A stretch of 64,000 nt of DNA from Anaeramoeba flamelloides (Eukaryota; Metamonada; Anaeramoebidae). The notes under the pieces were generated by a model. The model ran no database searches. It was not told the origin of the DNA and worked only from the letters and a program-made list of their open reading frames with translations. The stretch is taken from the NCBI GenBank assembly GCA_027625915.1, contig JANTQA010000008.1, forward strand, positions 7,123,501-7,187,500, given 5' to 3'. Below are positions 37,830 through 49,086 of the stretch, in pieces; position 1 is the first letter of the stretch, and every line of letters starts with the position of its first letter. Made by a program: the position numbers and the translations under genes.

Positions 37830-38100
37830 AAGTAGTATTGTCAAAGATCCCCATACCAAGAGCTAAAAGGACTTGTTTCTAATTATAATCAATTCCTTTT
37901 CTATTCTTTCCCCAATTACAATATCTAATTCACCAATCATAGTATTCTAAGCCCAAATCAATTTTGAAGGTAAAAATCATTGATAATTTGAGATAATATA
38001 TAATATTATATATTTTTTGCTAAATATAAAATTTAGGAATTCGGGCAAATAAGTGGGGTCAATAACCCCTCCCTTATTTAATAAAAAAAAAAAATATTAT
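37830..38100. mobile_element. Worn Tc1/mariner-like MITE, copy A3
   Basis: Weak alignment to A1/A2 through the TTCCTTTTCTATTCTTT, TATTCTAAG and AAATCAATTTTGAAGGTAAA blocks. A compact GC-containing hairpin, AAGTGGGGTCAATAACCCCT, at 38051-38070 is not in the other copies. Ends not defined. Confidence 0.4.
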
Positions 38101-38150
38101 ATATTTTTTTGTTCAAAATTTTTCTAATCTTTGTTAAATTTTTTATATTT

Positions 38151-38911
38151 TTAAGGGATTAGCGTTACCATAGATTTTTCTAAAATCAAAGTATGTTAGA
38201 ATTGTGTGTAAATGGTATTAGTGTACCCTGGCGCAAATAACACTAAAAAATCTATTATAAATCTTATTGTACAATAAATTTTTACATTTTATACTAAGGA
38301 TCACTTTTAAAAAAGTTCATTATGGATTTTTTCTATTAATTCACTTTAAAAATCTAAAAAAAAAGAAAGCTCCAAAATTTTAAGTATTCTGGTATTTAAT
38401 AATTTAGAAATAGAACTTCCAAAAGTAACTATTTTTATAATTTTTGAATTTCAAAGATTAACAAAATAGTCATCAACATAAAAACACAAAGACTGATTAT
38501 TTTTTTTTGCTTTTGATAAATCTAATTTTAGCATCAATATATTTCCATGATTTGAGAAATAATTTGTAAAAAAATATATTGGTTAATTATTTAATTTTTT
38601 AAAAAAAAGGAATATTTTAGTAACTAATCTACTTATCGCTACAAATTTAAGAAAGATATTTTGTAACTTTCTAGTCTTTATATTTCTAATTCATCCTTTA
38701 AATTCGTTGCGAAATGTAAATTTTTTTCTTTCGAAATTGTTGGATTTTTTACTAATACGTGAATCATTTTTAATTGATGAGAACAACAAATATTACTACT
38801 TGGCTAATCGATTTTTTAGAGACATTTAAACCCTGTAGAACTAATTTGGTTAAACCAAATAACGATATACTTTGATCTTAGGCTTCTCGTTGGTAGAAGC
38901 TAATCCCTTAA
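38151..38911. mobile_element. TTAA-flanked element, copy Q6
   Basis: Left end TTAAGGGATTAGCGTTACC, right end the inverted GGTAGAAGCTAATCCCTTAA, 761 bp. Shares the TTAAGGGAYTAG terminus with Q1-Q3 but not the body. Non-coding. Confidence 0.6.
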
Positions 38912-39734
38912 AGAACAAAAATTTTCTCAAAAATTGTATATATTTTTATAAATACAATTTACCCTTTTTCTCCTTCATATTTCGATTTTTTCTTTGATTG
39001 TGAAAATTTTATAAGCTAATATTGGATTTACTTATTGTTAATTCTTGATTTATTTGATCATACAAGGTGCAAGTCTTATAGAAAATAGAAACTTGTAATA
39101 AAATTTACAAGATTGGTAATTTAAACAACTCTGGAATAATCCCAAAATCAAAGAGTTAGAAAAAAAAAACAAAGAATAATCAAAAACAGTATTCATAATT
39201 GTAAAGGGGTTGATTTCCTCTCTTTTAATTTCTATTTGCAATAATTCTTAAGAGTGGCTATCATTTTTTAATTTTTTTCTTTTCTCAATTTGAAAAAAGT
39301 TTTTAATTGTTTTGTTCAATAAAATTATTTATTGTACAGTTTAATATTATTTCAAGATGATACTTAAACCCAAAATATTAGATGAAAGAATCATTATTTT
39401 TTATTCAAAAGTGTTATAAAAAAGTTTAATTATTTCAATAGCCATTTATTTAAATAGTTAAAATTCTGAATATGTTTTTTTTTTAGAGAAGAAAATTTAT
39501 CAAATTAAATGACAAACTATAATCAAAATAGAAAACTGTCATATTATAAAAAATAAATTTTTTTTTCGGCTACTTCTAAAAAAGTTGAATTTCCAAACTA
39601 AAAAATTATATAAATTCTCAAACTAGCTTTCAATTATCATTTTTTTAAAAAAAAAAATATTATTTTCCCTATACTTTTAATTGAAAATAATAATAAAATC
39701 AAAATTTTTTATTGTTTGTAATTTTTTCACCAGC

Positions 39735-40012
39735 TGATTCTTCTTTATATTGAGAGGAAGAGTTACAAAGCAAAAAGATCAAGTGGTTACTTAATTAATA
39801 CTGATATAACGGAACACGAAAGTATGAGTAACTTGAAAATAAAAACTAAAAAGCAAAGTTAAAAATGACCAAAGATTTAAAGCAAATAAGATCAAAATGA
39901 AAAAAGATTTACAACAATTAAATAACAATCTCCAAGTGAACATTCATGATCAATTATCAAATTGTTAAATTAATCAAAAGTATCGTAGCTGTGATTTTGG
40001 GTGTTTTTAATT
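39735..40012. repeat. Dispersed repeat L, copy 2 (reversed)
   Basis: Reverse complement of 18955-19235, from CTTCTTTATATTGAGAGGAAG through AAAGATCAAGTGGTTACTT and CTCCAAGTGAACATTCATGA to TGTGATTTTGGGTG. Confidence 0.55.
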
Positions 40013-41109
40013 AACTATTGAATTGTTTTTTTTGATTTTTTACCAATAGCTTCTCATAAACCCTTTTTAAATTTCTTTTTTTTTTCTTTTCAATTTTTTG
40101 TTTTTGCTTTTTTAAACATAAAAAAAATTTGGGTATATCTTTCCCTAGAAAAATCGTGAAATCTATAATTTTACACTTAAACTACCTGAGTGGAAATTTA
40201 AGTAAAAGGACATTTAGAGTGTAATTTAAACTTCTTCAATAATAAAAAAAAAAAAAAAAAAATTTTTTTTATTAATCTTTTTAAATAAATTTTTTTGAGA
40301 ATCTAGATCTTGAGAAAACAAAGATAATTTTTAATAAACTCTCAAATACTTCAGTTTCAGAAGGTGTTATGGTGTATCAACCCCCTTAAATTCATTTTTT
40401 AAATACAGGATAAATCTTATATTTCAAGATGCTGTAAAAATGAAAAAAAAATTATTTTGATTAAATTTTTTTGGATGAATCATAAATTAAATTTCCTTTA
40501 AAAAGGGTAATTTTGAGCTTTTTGAAATTTTAAAAAAAGGTTTACGCCACATAAATGAAAATCGTTTCTAGTTTTAAAGTGCCGTAACAATTCTTAAATT
40601 AAAAAATTTAATAATGAAATTCTAAACAAAAAATAAGAACAGCCCATTTTTTTTTTAATTTGTTAATTTTTATCAAGAATAATAAACAAAAATAAAAACA
40701 ACTGAATATTAATAAAAGTCATTTGCAAAAAGTATAATCTAAAAATTGTAATATTCCATCATAAGACTGTCAGATTTGAATTTTTAAAATCATTTATGGA
40801 TACTTTTTAAATTATTTGCCTTTTTACTTTTTGAAAATGCCTATAAACAAAATTAAAGAACTCTTGAAATCGAATTATTTCAAATTTAAAAGATTATTTT
40901 TTTTTAAAAGGTAATCATACCCTTTTGAACTTAAAGAATTGTTTTTTATTAATTTTAATTTTTATTTTCGATTTAATCTGTTTGTTTTTGGAATTTCAAT
41001 TATAAAAGCGAATCCTTTTTTTTAAAAAATATTTTGTGTATCAAAACTGTTATTCATGAGAAATTGTTCAGATATTATTTGCTTTTGGTTGTTGAATTAA
41101 TGATTTTGT

Positions 41110-42399
41110 TTATTTTGCTAACATCAAATCAACAAATTCTATTGTAGTTTTACAAAAAGAAATTTAATAAAAAGATTATTTGAAAGAATAATAAGTAACA
41201 AAATTAAGAAAAAGGAAATGGTTAGGAAAGGAAAAACAAAAACAAAAAGAGAAGAAAAAGGAAAGAGAGAAGAAAAAGGAGAAGGAGAAAGGAAAATAAA
41301 AAGAAAAAGGGAAATGACAAAAGGAAAAGGAAATTGATACCTTCATAATAAATTTTTCCTGTTCCATTTGGATCAGCTTCTTGGATCATTTGGTCAGCTT
41401 CTTCTTTGGTCAAGGCTTCTCCAATCGTTGTCATGATATGGTGTAACTCTCCTGAGGAAACAAAACCTTGTCCTTCCTTTTTGTTCATTAAAAACAATGA
41501 AAAAAATCAAAAAAAAAAACATAACACAATAAAAAACATTTTGAAAAATTTAAAGGAAAAATAAACAATCTAAAAATTATCTTACACGATCAAATACTCT
41601 GAAAGAGTTGATAATATCTTCAGGATCTTCTTCTTCAGATAATTTTTTTGTTATTTTGTTTAAAAATGAATTAAATGTTAAGAGTCTGTGTGTTGATGTT
41701 TGTTTATTATTTTTTTTTTTTTTTGATTTCGGAAAGAAAGAAAAAGAATGGAAAAAAAATATCATGTAAAGAATTAAATGAGCAGTCTAAGAAAAAAAAA
41801 AAAAAGATTTGTTTTTTTTTTTTTTTTTTTGATGAATACAAAATAAGGAAAGAGGAAAAAAAAAGAAACAAATTTACCCATTTTCTTTGTCTTGAATTTC
41901 ATTCATCTTTAAAAGAGTTCAGAATTTTGGAAATAATTTGTTTGAGGATCACAGGCGAATTTTGTTCAAAATTTTCAAAACAAAAGAAAAACAAAGTTTC
42001 AATTTTCCAAGGTTTATTTGGTTGGTTTTTAAAAACAAAAAAAAAACAAAAGAAAAAAATTTTGTTTTTAGAAAGGAACAATTAAAAAGAAAAAAAAGAA
42101 AGAAGAGAATAAATACCATGTCTTGAAGTTCAGTTTCAGTTGGGTTGATCCCTAAAGCTCTTAAAATAGATCCAATTTCTTTTCCTTCAACAACTCCCTG
42201 TTCATTTATTAATTAAAACAAAAGATTTTTTTTTTTAGTAAAAGTTGTTTAGTTTTTTGGTTCTTGGTTTAGAATGTGTTTGTTGAAGGAAAAAAAAAAA
42301 AAAAAAGAAAGTCTTGTGAAAGGTTTTTACATTCCCTTCCTTATCAAAAAGGTTAAAAGCTTCTTTAAATTCTTCGATTTGTTCGTTTGATAAACTCAT
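41110..42399 (-). CDS. Calmodulin-like EF-hand protein
   Basis: Six exons (42399-42331, 42197-42117, 41906-41878, 41685-41586, 41476-41341, 41138-41110) join in frame to 147 residues plus TAA; calmodulin has 149. Four EF-hands align with calmodulin. Site 1 (19-30, DKEGNGVVEGKE), site 3 (92-103, DREGQGFVSSGE) and site 4 (128-139, DPNGTGKIYYEE) keep the 1-3-5-12 ligand pattern. Site 2 (55-66) starts with Gln, has Lys at position 3 and Ser at 12, so it should not bind calcium. The NPTETELQDM and YYEEFVDLM blocks are calmodulin-like. It probably acts as a divergent calcium sensor; centrin or troponin-C-like roles are alternatives. Two exons are only 29 bp. The last is supported by the YYE|EFV junction. 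Its start lies 238 bp from the SSL1 start on the other strand. Confidence 0.93.
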
Positions 42400-42637
42400 A
42401 TTAAAAAAAAAAAGAAAAAATAAAAATGCAAAATTGAAATCCTATCACAAGTTTAAATTTATTTAAAAGTTTCAATTTGATGAACAAGAACAACAATTAT
42501 TTAGAAAGATAAACTTTAGAAGATAACTTTAAATTGTAAGAACCTTTCAAAATTTACAAGTTCAACAATGTATTATCGAATTTCATTTTTTTTTAGTTTT
42601 GATTTTTTTGAGCCTATTTTAAATTAATCTTCCAAAA
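42400..42637. promoter_or_regulatory. Shared upstream region between two divergent genes
   Basis: Only 238 bp separate the ATGs of the calmodulin-like gene (-) and SSL1 (+), so both promoters and 5' UTRs must fit here. It is A/T-rich; no TATA or other named site can be singled out with confidence. Confidence 0.6.
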
Positions 42638-44860
42638 ATGAACAACAACAAAAAAACCAAAAAAAAAACACAAAAGAAAAAAGTTACTTTCAATTGGGAA
42701 ACTCTAGAAAGAACATGGGAAGACGTTGAAGAAGATGAAAATGGAAGATTACAACAAACGAACATTAAAAACACACTTCAAGATTTAAATAAGGAATCGT
42801 TAAAATCCGAATTAAGAGTAACAGAAACTATAAAAAGAGGGATGCTTCGGAAAATTGTACTTGTTGTTGATTTTTCAAAGTATTCACAAGAACTGGATCT
42901 CAAGCCCTCAAGGTTTAATTCCCCAATTTGTTGCTTTTTTTGTTTTGCACTCTTACTATCTTAGAGATGCTTTTTCAAGCTAAAAAAAACTCAAATAAAT
43001 TACACCAAGATCGAATTAATTAAACTTTCTTAACAAAAAACCTTTACTCTCGAAATCAATAATTTTTTTAAATAATCCTTCACTTCTAATTTGCAAATCT
43101 ATAGGCTTGTTCTTCAAGTTAAAGCAATTGAAAAATTTTTATTTGAATATTTTGATCAAAACCCAATTTCTCAACTTGGGATTGTTGCCATGAGAAATGG
43201 ACTTGCTGATTGCATTTCGCCAATTTCAAGTAACCAAAAAAGTCATTTAAATGTACTCAATAAAGAAGCTTTAACAGGTAATTGTCTTTTAGTAAAAAAA
43301 AAAATAAGGGATTATTCAATAATAAAAGAACATTATTTTTTTAATATTTTAATATATTCTATTAAGGTGGTGATGCTTCTCTTCAAAATGCACTTGAGCT
43401 ATCAAAAAGTTTATTATCATTTTTGCCTGGATATTATAGCAAAGAAGTTGTAATTATTTTTCTAGGTTTATCGACTTGTGATCCTGGGAATATTTTGGAA
43501 ACAATAAAAAGTTTAAAAAAAAATAATATTAGGTGTTCAATAATTGGCTTAAACGCAGAAATGTTTCTCCTTTCTCATCTTGCCAAATCAACGCAAGGCA
43601 TTTATAGAATTGCCACAAACCAAACTGAATTTATCAATTATTTATTAGAAAATGCTATACCCCCACCAAATATTGGAATGAGAGTACAACCTTCAATGAT
43701 CAAAATGGGATTCCCCAGATTACAAGTATGTTTTAATTATTATTATTATTACTCCCGCTCTTACTTTTATTTATATAATTATTATCAATATTGCCTTATT
43801 CCCCATAATTGATATTCTATGATTTGATTGATGAATTTTCGTTTACATTGCAAATCTAAAAAAAAATTGCAAAGGTTTAAACTCCATAATTATATAATTA
43901 TGGGGAAAGAAATGTTGAAAGTTTGAAAAATCATCAAAATGGCTATAATCTTAAAATTGTTTCTGTAGAATGATCAAATTGAAAAATTAATCTCTACTTT
44001 ATTATAAATCCACATAGGATATAAATAGATTTGTAACTTTGCTTTAAATAATTTAAATGTATTTTTTAAATTTTTCAATAAAGTTTTTAGCGAAAAATGA
44101 AACAAAGATATTTCCTTTACAAAATTAAAAAATTTATAAACATTACTCTTGTAAAAAAAAATATTGGTTTTATTTTTGAGAATAGATTTCTGGGATCTAA
44201 TTTTTGTTTAATTTCAAAAGAGATCAAAAATTTGTTGTATTTTGAGTAAATTGAAAATATTATCAGTAAAAGATTTTTTTTATTGTTATTCACAAGAATA
44301 AATCTCTTTAAAGGGGTGACAATTTACAAACTATCAAATCCAAAATAAATTTTTTCGAATTTAAAATTGATCAAACTAATATTTATATTTATATTTTTAC
44401 TTTATTTTTATTTATTTATTCTTATTATTTTTATTCATTCTTTTTTGATGTAAAGACAAATTTAAATACATTACCTTTAGCTTTTTCAATGAAAGAAGAA
44501 TGCTTGAAAAGTGGTGGTTATCCATGCCCACGGTGTAAAACTCGCTCTTGGAATCTCCCATCTGAATGCCAAACATGCAACTTAATGCTGATTAGTTCAC
44601 CACATCTTGCAAGACTATACCGTCATTTATTTCCAATTCAAGATTTTGAAAAAATTAACAAAAAATCAAAAATAATTCTTAAAAAATCTTTTATAAACCT
44701 TGAAGAAAATATTGATGAATTTTTTTGTTTTGGTTGTCGAGATCAAATAATTTCTAAATTCCAATGTAAAAATTGTAAAAAATATTTTTGCCAAACTTGT
44801 AATGAATTTATACATACTACACTCCACAATTGTCCTGGTTGTTGTTCGCTCGAAAATTAA
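42638..44860 (+). CDS. GTF2H2: TFIIH core subunit SSL1/p44 (GTF2H2)
   Basis: Four exons (42638-42912, 43105-43277, 43367-43725, 44456-44860) join in frame to 403 residues plus TAA; human p44 has 395. After a Lys-rich leader, a von Willebrand A-type domain begins at MLRKIVLVVDFSKYS (Asp78, Ser80), with DLKPSR, FDQNPISQLGIV, GDASLQNALE, LSTCDPGNILETI, CSIIGLNAEMF and a VWA end before PPP. The C-terminus has a C4 zinc motif (about Cys293, 296, 307, 310) and a RING-like C4C4 finger (CFGC, CKNC, CQTC, CPGC). In TFIIH, p44 holds and stimulates the XPD helicase, in transcription initiation and nucleotide excision repair. Introns are 192, 89 and 730 bp; the longest holds no repeat I recognise. It diverges from the calmodulin-like gene. 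Confidence 0.97.
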
Positions 44861-45485
44861 TTTTTTTTTTTTTTTCATAATTTATTTATTTTTATTTATT
44901 TATTAAATAATAGAGTTACAATCTTTATTAATAATAATTAATGAATTAATAATTCAAATAATAATTTTTAATTTTATAATATTATTTTTTTTTAAATAAA
45001 TTTTGAATTTATTTGTTTTTTATTTCCCTAAGTATAATTTTATTTTTAAACACATTCAATCGTCTTTTATTAAAACTAAAAAAAAAATTCTTTTTTACAC
45101 AAGAGAAAAATCTCCTGAAATTATGGAAGGTGTTTTTAATAAAAATTTTTATATATTTGGAATTTTTTCAAGTGTGCATAAATTTTTTACTTTTTAATGT
45201 TATACATCGTTTTATTCAACTTTCTTCATTCTACTTCTTTTAATTGATATTTTATAATAGTCTATTAAAAGAATAAAACAAGGAATTTTTTGAATATTTT
45301 TACATTCAAGAAAATTCAAATATTTAATTAAAATGTTTAATTATTTTATAATGCTTATTGAAGAAGCTTTTAAGAGTAAATTATTAAATTCTTATCAAAA
45401 AAAATTGTTTAATTTTGAGATTAGAATCATTATTTTAATTTTTTCAATTTTTGTTTTGCTTTTTAAATTTTTATTATACTTTTTC

Positions 45486-45519
<34 letters not shown>

Positions 45520-45523
<4 letters not shown>

Positions 45524-45770
45524 AAAAGATCATGTGGAAAAAAAAATATATTGGAAAAGACAAATAATTATCAAGAAAATTAAGATTATGAAATGTCTTT
45601 TAAAATGTATTTATATACATATAGGTCTAATAATCTTGTTATAAACCTTTTACAAGAAAAATTTCAGTAATAAAAAATCAGTAATACTTACTCGAAAATT
45701 CGGATACACTTTTTTTACGGTTTTTAACTTTTTTTTAATATTTTTTTAAAATATCAAAATATAATAAGTT
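45520..45770. repeat. Dispersed element, family B copy 2 (left part)
   Basis: Matches 61085-61300 at GCAAAAGATCATGTGGAAAA, AAAAGACAAATAATTATCAA and TTTCAGTAATAAAAAATCAG. A right-part fragment with GTTGAGTCACATTTTTTGG is found near 46875. Non-coding. Confidence 0.5.
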
Positions 45771-47032
45771 TGTAAATTTCTTTCCAAAAATTTATACACC
45801 CCCAAAAACAAAAATAGGTATAAAAATCCAATTTATTCTATTTATCCAAGCGTAATATAAAACCACATTTAAGTTTCATAGTATTAATGTTTTTATAAGT
45901 AATTATTTTTATACAAATAAAAGAAAAAAATATCAAACTAAAATATCAAAATCGGTGTGTCTAAAATAATGAAATGTGCAGAACAAAAAATTATATAGGC
46001 CAATTTGCTGAAAATTTTGCCAATAATTATAGATCGATCAAATGATCATTTAACAGAAACAAGTTGTATGTGATTTTTCTATTAAACAAACTCAACATAA
46101 AAACTTAGATCAATCATTGAAAAAAAATCACCAGACCTAATTAGGCAAATTATTGAACTGGAAAAAAAGGAAATAAAAACAAAACAAAAAAACTAAAAAT
46201 TAAATTGTTTATAAAATCAAATTTATATATAAATTAAATGCAAAATACATTCTTGTTATTCTTTCAACTTTTTAAACTATGTACAAAATTTTACATTTAT
46301 TCGTAAAATTTAATAGTGAATTATAAAATAGAAATAATTATTAGTTATTCTACAATATTAAATAATATAATTTTTTGTTGTTTAAATATTTATAAATCTT
46401 TATTAAAACAAAATATGGTGACAATCAAAAAAAAAATCAACATAAAAAGAAATAACCACCAACCAATTCAACACTTGGGTTACAAAAAAACTTTTTTTCT
46501 CTGAAGTTTTTTCGTTTTTCTATTATTTTTTGACTCGATTATTTCTTACTTTTATTTCACTTTTTCATTTTTTTGTTTAGAAATAATTTATTCTTTTGAT
46601 TTGTTAAAAAAAGGATATCTCTGAGGGGTAATCCTACATCCATTAGAGTTAGGATAAAAAATCCTAAATACACTTTTAGATTTTCTGAACGTGCCGTGGA
46701 GTGCCTAGGTTTTTTTTTAATTTCAGAAATATACCAGAAAAATACTTAAATTTTCGGTTTATTTCTCAAATTAAATCAATACTAACAGCAAACAGGAGAT
46801 AATTTTGTTGAATCACCTCCGCTCAACAATAAAAAAAGGTAATAATTAATTTTTTTATCAATTTATTATTTTGTGTTGAGTCACATTTTTTGGAATATAT
46901 TTTATTTTTATTCTATTAGCATATCTTAATTATGAAGGTTTATTTTGAACATAATTCTGTATAAATCGACACTTTTTTAGATAATAATAATAAATGTTTG
47001 TATAGATTATTAAACTCTTTTCAAAAATATTT

Positions 47033-47233
47033 ACAGTCAGTTCCACTTTTTAGGTACAAACTTTCAATGAAATTTAAGGCACAATAAAAATCTCAAATTA
47101 ATGCACAAAATTGAGATTTTAGTAAAACAAATTGTTAATAAAAAAATTTTTCAAATTTTGTGCATTAATTTGAGATTTTTATTGTGCCTTAAATTTCATT
47201 GAAAGTTTGTACCTAAAAAGTGGAACTGACTGT
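47033..47233. mobile_element. Foldback MITE, family D copy 2, near-perfect hairpin
   Basis: TA-flanked. CAGTCAGTTCCACTTTTTAG starts an arm of about 80 bp that returns as an essentially exact reverse complement, leaving a loop of about 45 bp. The TA duplicates lie at 47032-47033 and 47233-47234. The lack of arm divergence points to recent insertion. Confidence 0.8.
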
Positions 47234-47599
47234 AAACAAAAAAATAATATGTTAAATAAAGAAATAATTATTATAATTTATTTATTTTTTTATAATTTTG
47301 TTCCATTAGCTATATTGAAAGGCATTTGTTGATATTTAAGAATAAAGTATATTTCATCTTTCGATTAGGAAAAATGAAAATTTAAGAAAATTATTATCAT
47401 GAATATATATGTTTCTTATGCTGATATGAAACCAAAAATTAAAAAAATTTTCCCCATTAATAATTAGAGTAAATAATTTTATCTAATTAAAGATGAAATT
47501 TAAAACCAAAAAACAAAGACATTTTCACAATGAAATAAATAAATTGTTTCAATTATAAAAAAATAATTAAGTGTGAAAACCTTTGTAGAAATTAAAAAT

Positions 47600-47985
47600 A
47601 TTTTTGGGTGTCACAAGATAATGAAAATCAAACCAAAATATCATTCGTTGCCCTATTTGTGAAAAGAACAAAAGTAAATAGAGTTGAATCTTACTTTTCA
47701 ATTTTTTGAAAATTTTTTTAGATTAATATTTTTTAGTTTTATTCAATTAGCTTTTGAATTGTAAAATGTGTTGAGGGGATCCTTGTAATTAATCCTATAA
47801 TAAACTAATAAAACAATTCTAAAAGAAAGTGTGTATTTGAAACAAATATTTTCTTTTAGAAGATCAAACACAAAAGATCACTTTCCAAATAAATTTCTTG
47901 AAATCAAGAATGAAAAAAAAAAATTCAATCAAAGTTTATTTTCGATGATTTTTTTTTTATGTTCTACATTTGGATGAAAACAAAC
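47600..47985. repeat. Dispersed repeat K, copy 3
   Basis: Same order of blocks as 16795-17180: AACCAAAATATCATTCGTTG, GAAAAGAACAAAAG, AGAGTTGAATCTTAC, then TTTGAAACAAATATTTTC and AACACAAAAGATCAC. Non-coding. Confidence 0.5.
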
Positions 47986-48451
47986 AAGAGTTGATATGAA
48001 GTATCCACACGTCACTATTTATGGAGGCTAACTTTGAAAAGATGTTTGTAAACCTTTGTTTTTAAAATTCTTTTTTGAAATATTGTTAAAAAATAGGTAA
48101 AAATATAAGAATATTATAGCAAAGATTAAAGGGAAAAAATTAAAAGCATGAAAATCAAAAAAAAAAATAAAATACAAAAATTTAAACTTGCAAAAAAGGA
48201 AAAAAAAGGGTTAGAGCATTTAAATAACATATCTAAGTATTGTTTTTTTATTTTAGGAAAATAACATTAATGTTTTTGTTGGAAAATAAATTAATATCAG
48301 AATGTCATTTTATGGGTTATTATTATCAATTTTCAAAGAATAATATTTTGATTTTTTTTAAATTATTTTTGAATAGTAATCCTAGTGAAAAAAATATAAA
48401 AAAGGATGTTATATTTTTCAGATCTACATTACTTAGTTTATTTGTTATTTA

Positions 48452-48781
48452 AACTTTTTTGAAAAAAACCAAATTTTCAAAAGAAATTACTTCTCCCATC
48501 TCGCATGCGAGGTATGATATCAAACTTCAATTAAGAACAAGTATTTTGGAAGAAGTCTGAGTCCGACTTTTTTAAAGAATAACTATAACCGAGCATTTTT
48601 TAAATATAACTTTTATTATTTTTTTATAAATCTATTTTATAACCAGGGAAACAGTCATTATTTAAATCGGACTGAAACTGGCCCAAAATATCACCTTTTA
48701 ATTGAAGTTTGATATCATACCTCGCATGCGAGATGGGAGAAGTAATTTCTTTTGAAAATTTGATTTTTTTCAAAAAAACTT
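48452..48781. mobile_element. Foldback MITE E with palindromic CTCGCATGCGAG in each arm
   Basis: 330 bp with arms of about 87 bp that are almost exact inverted copies. Each contains the 12-bp palindrome CTCGCATGCGAG (48500-48511 and 48721-48732), flanked by CTTCTCCCAT and GTATGATATCAAACTTC. Inner sequence continues as a looser inverted repeat (GTCCGACTTTT and AAATCGGACTG). Only copy in the window. Confidence 0.75.
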
Positions 48782-49086
48782 GAATATTAGGTACATCATT
48801 TTTTCACTAGGACTATTATTCAAAACTAACTCAAAAAAAAAAATAAAATTAAAAATGAAAAATGTAAAGAATATAATATATAGTTAATATTTAAATAATT
48901 AAATCTTTAAATGAATGTCTAAGAATCGTAATAATAAAAATATTATTAAAAATATTACTATAAAATTACAAAAGGAGATAATAAAATAAAATTAATATTA
49001 TTTTCGAATTAAAAAATTTTGAAAAATTTAGAGCATTGATTCTCTGAATAATTATTATTTATTTTTTTCGCTTGGAAGATTTTTCA

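Larger units (their letters stand above)
35859..41109. other. Intergenic, repeat-bearing
   Basis: 5.2 kb without a gene. A lone TTAAGGGACTAGTCC end lies at 36237-36251 with no certain partner. A worn mariner-MITE copy (37830-38100), element Q6 (38151-38911) and repeat L copy 2 (39735-40012) follow. The frame at 39050-39241 has no recognisable domain. 40020-41109 shows only A/T-rich DNA with homopolymers. Confidence 0.55.
44861..49086. other. Intergenic, several foldback elements
   Basis: 4.2 kb without a supported gene. It holds a T32 run (about 45488-45520), family B copy 2, D2 (47033-47233), repeat K copy 3 (47600-47985) and E (48452-48781). A CGTGCCGTGGAGTGCCTAGG block near 46690 is related to ones near 11040 and 14860. 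The frame at 48240-48452 has no recognisable domain and abuts element E. Confidence 0.55.

Noticed and set aside
45488-45520. T32 run as the poly(A) tail of a retroposed gene
   Set aside because: No gene-like sequence or target duplication next to it; long homopolymers are common throughout the window.
48240-48452. 70-codon plus-strand frame
   Set aside because: F/I/L/K-rich, ends at the border of foldback element E, no domain seen.
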